Origin: Campylobacter cuniculorum DSM 23162 = LMG 24588
GTDB taxonomy: Bacteria > Campylobacterota > Campylobacteria > Campylobacterales > Campylobacteraceae
DNA length: 64,000 bases
Direction of reading: 5' to 3'
NCBI RefSeq assembly: GCF_002104335.1
Contig: NZ_CP020867.1
Span: 992,001-1,056,000 of the forward strand
Positions within the stretch are counted from its first letter, which is position 1. Every line of letters starts with the position of its first letter. The position numbers were made by a program, and so were the translations under genes. This document shows positions 43,307 through 53,731 of this stretch, in pieces. The notes below the pieces were generated by a model. It did no database searches and was not told the origin of the DNA. It saw only the letters and a program-made list of their open reading frames with translations.

Positions 43307-45026
43307 TTTTTCCCTCTTTATGAACAAATTCATCAACAAGTTTTGCAATTTCTTTAATTCCAATCTCCCAAAAATCTTTATCCTCATAATCAAAGCCAAA
43401 CATCGCAATCAATTCTTTAGGACTCACACTTCCTCCTAAAGAAAGCATTTTAATATAAAGCTCTTTGAAATTTTCACATTTTTTACTTTTATAAAGTCCA
43501 TAGAGAGCTAAAACTAAAAGCTGTGCAAAGCCATAGGCATAACAATAAAAAGGAGAATGGATAAAATGAGGGATATAAGACCACCATAAAGAATAATTCT
43601 TACTTAAGCAAATGCTATCTTTAAACATTTTTTGAGATTCTTCTATCCAAATTTGATTGATTTGTTCTTTACTAAGCTCGTCTTTATGGGCGTGAATGCG
43701 TCTTTCAAAACAAGTAAAATTGATTTGTCTGTAAAGGGTTGCAAAAATATCTTCAATTTTTGCCGCATAAAGGGCTATAAGTTCGTCTTTTTCAAGCTTG
43801 GTTTTAATATAATCAAACACGAGCATTTCAGCAAATACAGAAGCCATTTCAGCTGTGGTTAGGGGTGTATCCTGATTTAAAAAGCTCACTTGATAAGAAA
43901 GTTTTTGATGTATGGTATGTCCTAATTCATGTGCTAGAGTAAAGAGATCGCGTCTTTGCTCGGTAAAATTAAGCAAAATAAAAGGATGAGTATCGGGTGT
44001 GGCAGGATGAGAAAAGGCTCCCCCTTGTTTTTTATCTTTAGGATACACATCAATCCAACCTTTTTTAAAGGCTTCTTTTGCAATTTTTTCAAATTCAGGC
44101 GAAAAGGCTTTAAAACTTTTGAGAATAATATCCTTACTTTGTTCAAAACTAAATTTCTTTTCTTTACCGATAGGAGCGTATCTATCGTAATCTTTGAGTT
44201 TATTAAAGCCTAAAATTTGCTTTTTTCTTTTATAAAATTTTTCCACTAAATCAAAATGTTTTTGCGTGGTATTGATGAGTGCATCGACACTTTTTTGTGA
44301 AATTTGATTGCTAAGATGTCTTGGTGCTTCAGCATTTTCATAGTTTCTTAAAAAGCAAATATTTTTTCTTTCTGTTTTAATCATATTGAGAATAAAAGTT
44401 AAAAGATTTGAATTCTTTTCTAAAACTTTAGTAAAATTTTTAGCCGCCTTTTTGCGAATTTTTCGATCGCTATCATAAAGTTTGCTCAAAATCTCTTCTT
44501 CACTAAGTTTTTTCCCTTCAAAAGGAATTTTTAAAGCACTCATATTTTCATCAAAAAGTCTGGCAAAAGCATGAGAGCCTGTATTTGAGAGATAAAGCAT
44601 GACTCTTTCTTCTGCTTTACTAAGCTGATGTGTTTTGCGTTTGAGCCAATTTTCTAAAAAAAGTCCATATTCTTTACAAAAATTTTTAAATTCCAAAGCC
44701 TTATCTTCATCTAAAGCACAAAATTCAAGCTCAAAAAAGAGTAAATTTTCTTCAATTTTTTTGCATTCTTCTTCATATTTAGCGTAAATTCTTCCGTAAC
44801 TTGTATCTTTGGCGAAGATTAGATACGCATAGCTTAGGATTTTATTGAGTGCTAAATTGATTTGTTCAAATTTTTTAAGAGCATTTAAAAAATTATCAGC
44901 ATTTAAACGGCAAAGTTGATTTTCAAATTTTTGTTTAAACAATAAAGAGTCTTTTTTGCATTTTTCTGTATGAGTTTGCAAAGCTTCTTCATCCTTAAAT
45001 AAAACACTTAAATCCCATTCCAACAT
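43299..45026 (-). CDS. pepF: Oligoendopeptidase F (M3 family metallopeptidase)
   Basis: 575 residues, cytosolic zinc peptidase. The HExxH motif is in LFTLAHELGHTIHQKL (about residue 366); a downstream Glu in TTAEMASVFAEMLVFD is the third zinc ligand. Degrades short peptides, useful to an amino-acid-consuming organism. It lies 10 bases after pyrB on the same strand. Confidence 0.95.
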   Translation of the reverse strand: MLEWDLSVLFKDEEALQTHTEKCKKDSLLFKQKFENQLCRLNADNFLNALKKFEQINLALNKILSYAYLIFAKDTSYGRIYAKYEEECKKIEENLLFFELEFCALDEDKALEFKNFCKEYGLFLENWLKRKTHQLSKAEERVMLYLSNTGSHAFARLFDENMSALKIPFEGKKLSEEEILSKLYDSDRKIRKKAAKNFTKVLEKNSNLLTFILNMIKTERKNICFLRNYENAEAPRHLSNQISQKSVDALINTTQKHFDLVEKFYKRKKQILGFNKLKDYDRYAPIGKEKKFSFEQSKDIILKSFKAFSPEFEKIAKEAFKKGWIDVYPKDKKQGGAFSHPATPDTHPFILLNFTEQRRDLFTLAHELGHTIHQKLSYQVSFLNQDTPLTTAEMASVFAEMLVFDYIKTKLEKDELIALYAAKIEDIFATLYRQINFTCFERRIHAHKDELSKEQINQIWIEESQKMFKDSICLSKNYSLWWSYIPHFIHSPFYCYAYGFAQLLVLALYGLYKSKKCENFKELYIKMLSLGGSVSPKELIAMFGFDYEDKDFWEIGIKEIAKLVDEFVHKEGKNA

Positions 45027-45036
45027 ATTTTTCTCC

Positions 45037-45918
45037 TTAATTTTCTAGGATAAGTTTCTTTAAAACAGCCATTCTAATGGCAACACCATTTTTAACTTGT
45101 TGCAAAACCAGAGTTCTTTTATCACTCATCATTTCATCGCTGATGTCTGTATTGCGATTAACAGGTCCTGGGTGGAGTAAAATCAGTTTTTTATTTTTAA
45201 TCAAATTTGATTGAATGCAAAAATCGTTCGCATAATCCTTCAAAGAAGCGTAAATGCTTTTATTATGCCTTTCAGTTTGCGTTCTTAAACTCATAATAAT
45301 ATCAGCTTTATCGATAAGTTTATCATCGAGTTTGTAAGATTTTTCTAAATTTGAATGGGGCATAAAATGAGGTGGGGCAACTAAGATGATTTTCAATCCA
45401 AAGCGATTTAAAAGCTCTATATTTGAAGCCGCAACACGAGAATTTTTAATATCTCCAACAATGAGAATTATTTTATCTTTAATTTTTCCTTTAAAATGCG
45501 TCCAAATTGTAAAAAGATCAAGTAAAGCTTGAGTGGGATGAGCGTGTTTTCCATCTCCTCCATTTAAGACCGGACAATGCATGTGTTTAGCTAGGATATG
45601 TGGCACACCAGAGTAAGCATGTCTTACAATGATAGCATTTGGGCTCATAGAATCTAAAATCATAGCTGTATCATAAAGCGTTTCACCTTTTCTTAAACTG
45701 CTTCTTGAAGTATCAAGTCTTAAAACCTTTGCTCCAAGCCTTTGAGCTGCACTTTCAAAAGATGAAAGAGTGCGGGTTGAGTTTTCAAAAAATATAGTTG
45801 TAACACTCTTGCCTTCAAGCAAAGTTCTAGGCTTTTCATCTAAGAATTCTTTTGTATCCTTAAACAGCTCTAAAATTTCATCTTTATTGAAATCTTTTGT
45901 CGTGATAAGATGCCGCAT
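45037..45918 (-). CDS. pyrB: Aspartate carbamoyltransferase catalytic subunit
   Basis: 293 residues. Carbamoyl-phosphate site [20 protein letters not shown] (STRT at 47-50); [17 protein letters not shown], and aspartate-site LHPGPVNRN near the C-terminus. Second step of pyrimidine synthesis. No regulatory pyrI is adjacent. It starts the minus-strand operon running to aat; the gap to metK is 135 bases. Confidence 0.96.
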   Translation of the reverse strand: MRHLITTKDFNKDEILELFKDTKEFLDEKPRTLLEGKSVTTIFFENSTRTLSSFESAAQRLGAKVLRLDTSRSSLRKGETLYDTAMILDSMSPNAIIVRHAYSGVPHILAKHMHCPVLNGGDGKHAHPTQALLDLFTIWTHFKGKIKDKIILIVGDIKNSRVAASNIELLNRFGLKIILVAPPHFMPHSNLEKSYKLDDKLIDKADIIMSLRTQTERHNKSIYASLKDYANDFCIQSNLIKNKKLILLHPGPVNRNTDISDEMMSDKRTLVLQQVKNGVAIRMAVLKKLILEN

Positions 45919-46014
45919 TTTACTCCATTTATAAATTTTTGTTTAATTATTTTAGCGAAGTTAAGCTTAATTTTCATAAATTTGCTTGATGTCTAAAATT
46001 TAAGGAAATTAAGT

Positions 46015-46020
46015 TATAAT
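46015..46020 (+). promoter_or_regulatory. -10 box for metK
   Basis: TATAAT in AAGTTATAATTATAG, 33 bases before the ATG, with T-rich stretches upstream. Confidence 0.65.
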
Positions 46021-46053
46021 TATAGCCTTTTAATTTTTTAAGAAAGGACTTTT

Positions 46054-47253
46054 ATGTATCTATTCACTTCAGAAGTCGTAAGCCCTGGTCATCCTGACAA
46101 GTGTGCTGATATAATCGCTGATACAATAGTGGATATACTCTTGAAAAATGACAAAAATTCAAGGGTGGCGAGTGAGGTTTTTGTCGCAGGAAATAAAGTT
46201 GTGATTGGAGGGGAAGTAAAATCTAAACACAAATTATCTAAAGCTGATTATGACAATTTAGTTAAAAATGTTTTAAAAAACATAGGCTATGATGGAGCAG
46301 GATATTTTACCAAAAAACAATGTTTGCATCCTGATGAGGTTGAAGTTTTGGTTTTTTTAAATGAACAAAGCCCGGATATAAATCAAGGTGTTGATCAAGA
46401 AAGTGGAGAAATTGGAGCAGGAGATCAAGGCATTATGTTTGGTTTTGCAAGTGATGAAAGTGCAGAATTTATGCCTGCAGCAATTTCTTATGCAAGAATG
46501 TTGTGTGATAAGGTTTATGCTTATGCTAAATCCCACCCCAATGAGCTTGGTGTGGATATTAAAACTCAAGTTACGATTGATTATGGCACAAAGGAAAATT
46601 TTGAAAATTGCAAACCTCAAAGCATTCATACCATAGTGATTTCTGCTCCTTGTGTTGAAAGTATGAAAATAGAAGATTTAAGGGCATTGATAAGAAAACT
46701 CATTGATGATACAAAATTACCAAAGGAGCTGTTTAATGCTGATAAAACAAAAATTCTTATCAATCCGACCGGAAAATATGTCAATCACAGCTCCTTACAC
46801 GATAGCGGTTTAACAGGTCGTAAGCTCATTGTCGATAGTTTTGGTGGTTATGCTCCAATTGGAGGGGGTGCACAATCAAGTAAAGATTACACAAAGGTTG
46901 ATAGAAGTGGACTCTATGCTGCAAGATGGCTTGCAAAGAATATTGTCGCAGCAAAACTTGCAAAAAAATGTATTGTTCAATTAAGCTATGCTATCGGGGT
47001 TGCAAAACCTACTTCTGTAAGTGTGGATTGCATGGGAACTAATACCAAAGTGAGTGACGAGGTTTTAAGTGATTTTGTTATGCAAAATTATGCCCTAACT
47101 CCAAATTGGATTTGCAAACAATTTGCTTTAGATAAACCGAGCAAGGAAACTTTTCTTTATGCTGATGTGGCTGCAAGGGGTCAGGTTGGGCAAAAAGATT
47201 ATCCTTGGGAAAAGCTCGATGTTGTGGAGGATTTTAGAAAATTATTAGGATAA
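46054..47253 (+). CDS. metK: S-adenosylmethionine synthetase
   Basis: 399 residues. Signatures are SEVVSPGHPDKCADIIADT (His13, Asp15), GAGDQGIMFGFA and GGGAQSSKDYTKVDRS. Makes SAM from methionine and ATP. AAGGACTT provides the RBS. The gene is monocistronic on the plus strand with a hairpin 41 bases after the stop. Confidence 0.97.
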   Translation: MYLFTSEVVSPGHPDKCADIIADTIVDILLKNDKNSRVASEVFVAGNKVVIGGEVKSKHKLSKADYDNLVKNVLKNIGYDGAGYFTKKQCLHPDEVEVLVFLNEQSPDINQGVDQESGEIGAGDQGIMFGFASDESAEFMPAAISYARMLCDKVYAYAKSHPNELGVDIKTQVTIDYGTKENFENCKPQSIHTIVISAPCVESMKIEDLRALIRKLIDDTKLPKELFNADKTKILINPTGKYVNHSSLHDSGLTGRKLIVDSFGGYAPIGGGAQSSKDYTKVDRSGLYAARWLAKNIVAAKLAKKCIVQLSYAIGVAKPTSVSVDCMGTNTKVSDEVLSDFVMQNYALTPNWICKQFALDKPSKETFLYADVAARGQVGQKDYPWEKLDVVEDFRKLLG

Positions 47254-47294
47254 AAATTTTTAAATTTGAAAATTCTTAAAGATTTTTAAAATAA

Positions 47295-47331
47295 AAGTGA
47301 AGTTTTGAAAAATATTCATAAAACTTCACTT
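47295..47331 (+). terminator. Hairpin downstream of metK
   Basis: AAGTGAAGTTTT (47295-47306) pairs perfectly with AAAACTTCACTT (47320-47331), 13-base loop. No T-run follows, so termination efficiency is uncertain. Confidence 0.55.
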
Positions 47332-47891
47332 AATAAATAGCATTTATTTTTAAATTATACTTACAACAAATATTTTATAATTTCTAAAAAATTAAAAACG
47401 AATTTTGTTTTTTATGATTTTAATATAATTTTTTAAATTCTTTATATCAAGCCTATATAAAACTCTATATTCAAAAATAAATTAAACCTTATAATAATAT
47501 TTTCATCAATGGAAATTTATCTCCAAAATAATTTTTAATTTGCAAAGTCTTTCTTCTAAAAACACTTGGTTTATTTTAAGTGATTATATCCACTATAAAT
47601 CTTTATGCTTAACCAAATTATTTTTAATGTTGTAATTAAAAATCTACAAATATAAATTTTTTACAAAAAACAATATAAAGCAAAAATTTGAAAATAACTT
47701 AAGTCATTTGGATATTGACTTATTAAAAAATATTTGAATAATTTTAATTCTAATACCACAAAACAAATTTTAAAAGACTTAAATAAAAATATTTAATTAT
47801 CAAGGACATTACAATATCTTAAAATGTTTATTATTCAAAAAAATAAATAGATATTAAATTAATAATCACTGAATTTTCGAGTTTTAAAAAG
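47332..47891. other. AT-rich gene-free interval between metK and oorC
   Basis: 560 bases with stops in every frame and no recognisable RNA. Short hydrophobic frames on the minus strand (about 47550-47800) could be remnants of a glycosyltransferase gene, but nothing there reaches recognisable motif level. Block junction relative to C. jejuni. Confidence 0.55.
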
Positions 47892-47925
47892 AATTTTAAG
47901 CAAGGTTTTTGCCTTGCTTAAAATT
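47892..47925 (-). terminator. Rho-independent terminator of the TCA operon
   Basis: 14-bp perfect stem AATTTTAAGCAAGG / CCTTGCTTAAAATT with a 6-base loop. It overlaps the oorC stop and is followed on the minus strand by TTCTTTTT. It ends transcription of icd-mdh-sucCD-oorDABC. Confidence 0.85.
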
Positions 47926-48485
47926 TAGACGCATTTAGGTTTAGCCTCGCTTGCATATTTAATCCCTAAATCAAAAGCTTTTGCATTCGCATCTCTTGTT
48001 TTTGGCGGAACCATATGAAGCATGGTGTCTTTTAATTTATCCAAATCAATGCACTTGCTCATATAAGCAGCGATAGCCAAAGCGACAACAGATTGAGTTG
48101 CAACATTGCCCACTTCATCTTTAGCGATTGTGATGATAGGAATTTCAAACACCTTCCATTTTTTATAATCCTCACTTTCAGGATGAACTAAATTAGGCTC
48201 AACAACAATCACACCACCTTCTTTAACTCCACCTCTAAAACCCTTGTAACCTTTATCTGCGGTAGAAAGCATAAAATCAACCTCACCTTCAACTGCATAA
48301 GGGAAAAGAATTTCTTTATCATCAATAATAATATCTACTTTTGTAGGACCTCCACGCACTTGAGAGGTATAAGTTGAAGCCTTAAAAGCAGAACGACCTT
48401 CTTTAATAGCAGCTTCAGCTAAAATCTCACCCGCAGTTATAACGCCTTGTCCGCCTTCACCGCCAAATCTTAATTGATATTTCAT
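47925..48485 (-). CDS. oorC: 2-oxoglutarate:acceptor oxidoreductase, gamma subunit
   Basis: 186 residues. Gamma-type domain: RFGGEGGQGVITAGEILAEA, SQVRGGPTKVDI and PKTRDANAKAFDLG. One of four subunits of the OOR complex that decarboxylates 2-oxoglutarate to succinyl-CoA with flavodoxin/ferredoxin as acceptor, replacing the OGDH complex in campylobacters. Overlaps oorB by 4 bases. Confidence 0.96.
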   Translation of the reverse strand: MKYQLRFGGEGGQGVITAGEILAEAAIKEGRSAFKASTYTSQVRGGPTKVDIIIDDKEILFPYAVEGEVDFMLSTADKGYKGFRGGVKEGGVIVVEPNLVHPESEDYKKWKVFEIPIITIAKDEVGNVATQSVVALAIAAYMSKCIDLDKLKDTMLHMVPPKTRDANAKAFDLGIKYASEAKPKCV

Positions 48486-49327
48486 TTTAACGCTCCTAAA
48501 TCCACCATTCTTTTTTCTTTAGCCGCACGACGCACTTCTTCGTAAGCGTGGCAGTATTCAGGTTGAGTTTCATCTTGATATAAAATTCCCGTTGGGAATT
48601 TACCCTTTTGCTCTTCAGGGCTTAATTGGTCAAATTTTGCTTTATCAACAATGAGATTTTTAATCCAATCAAGCATAGCTACAGCTTCTCCCATCTTGTT
48701 TTTGCGTCCAAGATTAATATGGCAATTTGAAAATACATCAATAAAACTATAACCCTTATGCTCTAATGCTTTATAAATTAAATTTTCAAGTTTATTCGCC
48801 TCAATCACATTTCCTCTGGCTACAAAAGACGCACCTGCAGCCTTTGTAAGCTTACAAGCATCAAAATTTGGGTCAATATTACCAAATTGAGCTGTTACTG
48901 TGTAAAAACCTTTTGGAGTGGTTGGAGAAGTTTGAGAATTTGTAAGACCATAAATGAAATTATTAATCACAATATGAGTTAAGTCTATATTTCTTCGGCA
49001 ACCATGAATGGTATGATTACCTCCAATAGCTAAAGTATCGCCATCCCCGCTGACGACAATGACCTTTTTACTCGGATTTGCAAGTTTAATGCCTGTTGCA
49101 TAAGCAATGGCTCTTCCGTGAGTGGTATGCACGGTATTGCAATTAACATAAGAACTCATTCTACCGCTACATCCTATCCCTGAAACCAAACACACATCGT
49201 CCATATTCCAACCAATTTTTTGTATGGCTCGAATGATACATTTTAAAACAACGCCATCTCCACAACCCCAACACCATTGTGTAGGAAGTTTATCCACTCT
49301 TAGATATTCATCATAATCAAATGCCAT
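48482..49327 (-). CDS. oorB: 2-oxoglutarate:acceptor oxidoreductase, beta subunit
   Basis: 281 residues with the thiamine diphosphate site: WCWGCGDGVVLK, then GDGDTLAIGGNH and NNFIYGLTNSQTSPTT. SGIGCSGRMSSYVNCN is the typical beta-subunit segment. Second to last gene of the operon; 1 base after oorA. Confidence 0.96.
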   Translation of the reverse strand: MAFDYDEYLRVDKLPTQWCWGCGDGVVLKCIIRAIQKIGWNMDDVCLVSGIGCSGRMSSYVNCNTVHTTHGRAIAYATGIKLANPSKKVIVVSGDGDTLAIGGNHTIHGCRRNIDLTHIVINNFIYGLTNSQTSPTTPKGFYTVTAQFGNIDPNFDACKLTKAAGASFVARGNVIEANKLENLIYKALEHKGYSFIDVFSNCHINLGRKNKMGEAVAMLDWIKNLIVDKAKFDQLSPEEQKGKFPTGILYQDETQPEYCHAYEEVRRAAKEKRMVDLGALK

Positions 49328-49328
49328 T

Positions 49329-50453
49329 TTATATATTCTCCTTTACTTTAGCAATAAGCTCACTTGGAGTGATAGGGCGACCATTAGCTCTATGGAGGCT
49401 GATAAAATCCCTTCTTCCACTCACTCTTTGAATTTCCTCAAGATATTGTCCCATATTAAGCTCGCTGACTATGACCTTTTTGAAACGATTGACCACTTCT
49501 GCGATTTTTTCTTCTGCAACCGGATAAAGAGTAATAGGGCGGAAAAGTCCCACTTTAATCCCTTCTTCTCTTAATCTTAAAATCGCTTCTTTAGCCGAAC
49601 GACTCACACTTCCATAAGCGATAATCAAAAGGTCTGCATCATCTATCATATATTCTTCATAAGCACAAATTTCATCTTTGCGATTCTTAATCTTTCCAAC
49701 CAATCTTTCTATATTTTTTTTAACAATAGCTCCATCTTCTGTTGGAAAGCCTATATCTCCGTGATGAAGTCCTGTAATATGATAGCGATAACCCGTAAAG
49801 AAAGGATTAAGCGTAGCAGCTTCATTTTCACCGGCTGCATAAGGTTTATAACTTTTTTTATCTCCTTCAAATTTAGCACGATTGATAATCTCAATATCCT
49901 TTAAATCAGGCAAAATTGCTTTGCCATTCATATGTCCTACGGTTTCATCCATAAGTAAAAACACCGGAGTCATAAATTTTTCGGCTAAATTAAATGCTCT
50001 TATTGTTTGAGTATAAGCTTCTTCTAAAGATGCTGGAGCAATCGCTATGCTCGCAAAATCCCCATGAGTTGGTGCCTTAGCTTGAAATAAATCCCCTTGT
50101 GCAACTCGTGTTGGAAGTCCTGTTGATGGACCGCCTCTCATAACATTGACGATTACAAGGGGAATTTCAGCGATAAAAGCAAGTCCAATTTGTTCAGCTT
50201 TCAATGAAATTCCCGGACCGCTACTTGCTGTCATTGATTTAACTCCACTCATTGCTGCTCCTATGGCTACACTCACACCTGAAATTTCATCTTCCATTTG
50301 GATAAAAGTACCATCATTTACAGGCAATAAATGGCTTAATTCGTGAGCAATTTCAGAACTTGGAGTGATAGGATAACCTCCAAAAAATTTGCATCCACAA
50401 TCAATTGCTGCTTGAGCAATCAATACATTTCCTGTTGCTATAACTTCTCTCAT
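49329..50453 (-). CDS. oorA: 2-oxoglutarate:acceptor oxidoreductase, alpha subunit
   Basis: 374 residues, pyruvate/2-oxoacid oxidoreductase domains I and II: GCKFFGGYPITPSSEIAHEL, SGVKSMTASSGPGISLKAEQ, MRGGPSTGLPT and the C-terminal VSELNMGQYLEEIQR. Lies between oorD and oorB. Confidence 0.96.
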   Translation of the reverse strand: MREVIATGNVLIAQAAIDCGCKFFGGYPITPSSEIAHELSHLLPVNDGTFIQMEDEISGVSVAIGAAMSGVKSMTASSGPGISLKAEQIGLAFIAEIPLVIVNVMRGGPSTGLPTRVAQGDLFQAKAPTHGDFASIAIAPASLEEAYTQTIRAFNLAEKFMTPVFLLMDETVGHMNGKAILPDLKDIEIINRAKFEGDKKSYKPYAAGENEAATLNPFFTGYRYHITGLHHGDIGFPTEDGAIVKKNIERLVGKIKNRKDEICAYEEYMIDDADLLIIAYGSVSRSAKEAILRLREEGIKVGLFRPITLYPVAEEKIAEVVNRFKKVIVSELNMGQYLEEIQRVSGRRDFISLHRANGRPITPSELIAKVKENI

Positions 50454-50462
50454 CGATTTTTC

Positions 50463-50777
50463 CTAAACATTTAATTTTCTGTATTTATTGTCTTTTACTG
50501 CCTTAGCTCTATCTTTAGATTCAGGAGTAAGTTTGGCAAATTTAAATTCATCTCTTTTTGCCACCATAATAGCAAAATCAGGACAATGCAATTCACATTC
50601 AGAGCAACCTATACAGGATTCAGGATGCACCACTTCTATCATTTGTCCCAAAACTGCACTCAACTCATCACGCATAGCTAAAACCCCAGCGGGGCAATAG
50701 CTAACGCAAATATTGCAAGCCTTACATCTGTGCTCATCAACCCAAACCGGGGTGTCTTTTGGAGCTGTTATACTCAT
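50463..50777 (-). CDS. oorD: 2-oxoglutarate:acceptor oxidoreductase, ferredoxin-like delta subunit
   Basis: 104 residues with two 4Fe-4S motifs: CKACNICVSYCPAG and CIGCSECELHCPDF. Passes electrons out of the OOR complex. Confidence 0.96.
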   Translation of the reverse strand: MSITAPKDTPVWVDEHRCKACNICVSYCPAGVLAMRDELSAVLGQMIEVVHPESCIGCSECELHCPDFAIMVAKRDEFKFAKLTPESKDRAKAVKDNKYRKLNV

Positions 50778-50787
50778 AATTTTTCCT

Positions 50788-51657
50788 TTAACCTAGTATT
50801 TTTTTAATCTCTTCACCAATCAAAGCAGGAGAATCAACCACATGAATTCCATAAGATTTAAGTGCTTCTTTCTTTGCTGTTGCACTTTCATCTGCACTGC
50901 CTACAATAGCACCTGCGTGTCCCATTCTTTTTCCTTTCGGTGCAGTAGCACCTGCGATAAAGGCTACAACAGGTTTTTTAATATTTTCTTTAATGAATCG
51001 GGCTGCTTCTACCTCTAAACTTCCGCCTATCTCACCAATCATAACCATAGCCTTGGTTTCATCATCTTTTTCAAATTCACTCAATAATTCCTTATAAGAA
51101 AGTCCTATAATAGGGTCTCCACCTATTCCAACAGCAGTTGAAATTCCATAGCCACTTTTTACGACTTGATTTGTTGCTTCATAGGTAAGGGTTCCGGATT
51201 TAGAGATTAATCCTACGCAACCTTTTTTAAAGATAAATCCGGGCATAATGCCTAATTTACACTCTTCAGAAGTGATAATACCCGGACAATTTGGACCTAT
51301 GATTTTCATTCCTTTTTTATTTGCGTAATTTTTAGCAAACATCATATCTTTAACAGGAGTATGCTCTGTGATAACAACGGCGAGTTTTATACCCGCATCA
51401 GCTGCTTCTATAACGCTATCTCCCACAGCAAAAGCAGGGACAAAAATCAAGCTCACTTCTGCACCCGTTGCCTTAACAGCTTCTGCAACAGTATCAAAAA
51501 CAGGTTTATTTAAATGAGTTTGTCCGCCTTTAAAAGGTGTAACCCCACCAACTATATCAGTGCCATAAGCTATGCATTGTTCAGCATGAAAAGTTGCTTC
51601 TTTACCTGTAAAACCTTGAACAATTACCTTTGTGCTTTTATTGACTAAAATACTCAT
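50788..51657 (-). CDS. sucD: Succinyl-CoA synthetase, alpha subunit
   Basis: 289 residues. CoA-binding VQGFTGKEATFHAEQCIAYG and the phosphohistidine loop KGKRMGHAGAIVG with His247. Pairs with SucC to make ATP/GTP from succinyl-CoA produced by OOR. 10 bases before oorD. Confidence 0.97.
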   Translation of the reverse strand: MSILVNKSTKVIVQGFTGKEATFHAEQCIAYGTDIVGGVTPFKGGQTHLNKPVFDTVAEAVKATGAEVSLIFVPAFAVGDSVIEAADAGIKLAVVITEHTPVKDMMFAKNYANKKGMKIIGPNCPGIITSEECKLGIMPGFIFKKGCVGLISKSGTLTYEATNQVVKSGYGISTAVGIGGDPIIGLSYKELLSEFEKDDETKAMVMIGEIGGSLEVEAARFIKENIKKPVVAFIAGATAPKGKRMGHAGAIVGSADESATAKKEALKSYGIHVVDSPALIGEEIKKILG

Positions 51658-51667
51658 TATTTTTTCC

Positions 51668-52828
51668 TTATACTAAACTTTTTACAAGCTCTGCACCATT
51701 TTTAAGGTCAGTCGCTGCTTTAATATTTTTAAGATTTGATTTTTCTAAAATTTCTTTTGCTTCTTTAGCATTTGTCCCATCAAGACGCACAACAACAGGA
51801 ACATTCACTTCAACATTTTTTGTTGCTTCTAAAATTCCATTTGCAATTCTATCACAACGAACAATACCACCGAAGATATTAATAAAAATAACCTTAACAT
51901 TTTTATCTCTTAAAATGATTTCAAAGGCTTTTGCCACGGTTTGTGGATTTGCCCCACCACCCACATCTAAGAAATTTGCTGGTTTGCAACCGCTATAATT
52001 GATGATATCCATAGTTGCCATTGCAAGTCCGGCTCCATTAACCATGCAAGCAACATCTCCATCGAGTTTAACATAGCTTAATCCATATTCACCCGCTTCT
52101 CTTTCAGCAGGATTTTCTTCTGTAATATCTCTCAATTTTGCAATCTCTTCGTGGCGGTAAAGAGCACTATCGTCAAAACTGCATTTTGCATCTAAGGCAT
52201 AAAAATCACCTTCAGCAGTTTTGATTAAAGGATTGATTTCTAACATATTCATATCTTTATCCATGTAAAGTTTATAGAGTTTTTCTATCATTGAAATTAA
52301 TTTTTTCGCTTCATCTTTGTCAAGTCCAAGCACCTTAGCAACCTCAAGTCCATGAAAGAGTTTAAAGCCTATTTGTGGATCAATACCTACTTTTGCAATT
52401 TTATCCGGACTTTCCTTAGCCACTTTTTCTATATCCATTCCTCCTTCACTTGAAGCAATGATAGTGATTTGTTCTGCCATTCTGTTAAAAAGTATAGCCA
52501 AATAATATTCTTTAACAATATTTGCTCCACTCTCTATATAAAGCTTTTGCACAAGCTTACCTTCGGGTCCTGTTTGATGTGTGACTAAATTCATACCTAA
52601 AATTTGGTTTGCGTAGTTTTTAACTTCATCTAAATTTTTAGCGATTTTAACACCGCCCCCAAGTCCTCTACCTCCTGCGTGAATTTGAGCCTTCACCGCC
52701 CAAACGTTGCCACCTAAATCTTTAGCATTTTGCACAGCTTCATCAACGCTAAATGCTACCTTGCCCTTAAGGGTAGGTATATTATAACTTGCAAAAATTT
52801 CTTTTGCTTGATACTCGTGTATATTCAT
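51668..52828 (-). CDS. sucC: Succinyl-CoA synthetase, beta subunit
   Basis: 386 residues: ATP-grasp domain starting MNIHEYQAKEIFASYNIP, KAQIHAGGRGLGGGVKIAK, MLEINPLI and the ligase domain LDVGGGANPQTVAKAF. Immediately adjacent to mdh (0 bases). Confidence 0.97.
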   Translation of the reverse strand: MNIHEYQAKEIFASYNIPTLKGKVAFSVDEAVQNAKDLGGNVWAVKAQIHAGGRGLGGGVKIAKNLDEVKNYANQILGMNLVTHQTGPEGKLVQKLYIESGANIVKEYYLAILFNRMAEQITIIASSEGGMDIEKVAKESPDKIAKVGIDPQIGFKLFHGLEVAKVLGLDKDEAKKLISMIEKLYKLYMDKDMNMLEINPLIKTAEGDFYALDAKCSFDDSALYRHEEIAKLRDITEENPAEREAGEYGLSYVKLDGDVACMVNGAGLAMATMDIINYSGCKPANFLDVGGGANPQTVAKAFEIILRDKNVKVIFINIFGGIVRCDRIANGILEATKNVEVNVPVVVRLDGTNAKEAKEILEKSNLKNIKAATDLKNGAELVKSLV

Positions 52829-53731
52829 TCATTCTCCCTTGTATTGATATTTAATTAAAGATTTTTTTAACTTTTTTTCTTCCTCAGCACTAAGAGTGAG
52901 TTTCATCACCTCAATAACGCCTTCTAAACCTAATCTTGCCATCACACCTAAAGCCTTATTTTCCACTCCAAATTCACCATGTAAAATCACACTCATAGGC
53001 AAAAACTCGCCACTTCTTATGGACTCAAGCATTCTTATACAAGCACTTGCAGGTGCTAAGAAAGCGGAAGTTTTAAGGTGTTTAATCACCTTCGCACCTC
53101 CTGTTTTAACTTCATTTTCTAAGTCCTCAAGTTCTTCTTCGTCTAAAAATTCTTCAATGCTTCTGTTTTTAACTTTTGCATAAGAAAAAAGTAAGACCAT
53201 ATCATCATTATGAAAACCTATGAGTCTGGTATCAACACTTGAAGTTGGAACTCCAAGCTTCTTAGCTGCTTCGTATTTAAATCTTGCATTGTCTAAAATT
53301 CCTGCCATCGCAATAATCTTTTTAGGCGAAAAAAGATTGCTTTCATAGAGGGTATTGAGCAAGAAATCCACCGGATTTGTGATGATAATAAAAAGAGGAT
53401 TTTCAACAAATTGCTTTATATTTTTAGCACAATCGAGCATAATCTTTGCATTGGTTTGGTAAAGCTCATCCCTACTTTGTCCATCTTTTCTTGGTACACC
53501 TGCAGCAAAAATGACAATATCAGAATTGCTCGTATGAGAATAATCCTTAGTGCAAATAAGATTTATAGCTAAATTGAGTGCTGTGATGCTTTGAGAAAGC
53601 TCTAATTCTCTAGCTATAAGCACCTCCTCACTCCGATCGATTAAAACAAGTTCTTGTGCAAATTCCCTTAAAATCAAAGCATAAGCAATGCTTAAACCTA
53701 CATTTCCTGCACCGATAATAGAAATTTTCAT
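52829..53731 (-). CDS. mdh: Malate dehydrogenase (lactate/malate dehydrogenase family)
   Basis: 300 residues. NAD-binding IIGAGNVGLSIAYAL, VFAAGVPRKDGQSRDEL (substrate Arg) and IITNPVDFLLN. The catalytic-His region reads GFHNDDMVLLF rather than the more usual GEHGD, as in other campylobacters. The start overlaps the icd stop by 4 bases. Confidence 0.93.
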   Translation of the reverse strand: MKISIIGAGNVGLSIAYALILREFAQELVLIDRSEEVLIARELELSQSITALNLAINLICTKDYSHTSNSDIVIFAAGVPRKDGQSRDELYQTNAKIMLDCAKNIKQFVENPLFIIITNPVDFLLNTLYESNLFSPKKIIAMAGILDNARFKYEAAKKLGVPTSSVDTRLIGFHNDDMVLLFSYAKVKNRSIEEFLDEEELEDLENEVKTGGAKVIKHLKTSAFLAPASACIRMLESIRSGEFLPMSVILHGEFGVENKALGVMARLGLEGVIEVMKLTLSAEEEKKLKKSLIKYQYKGE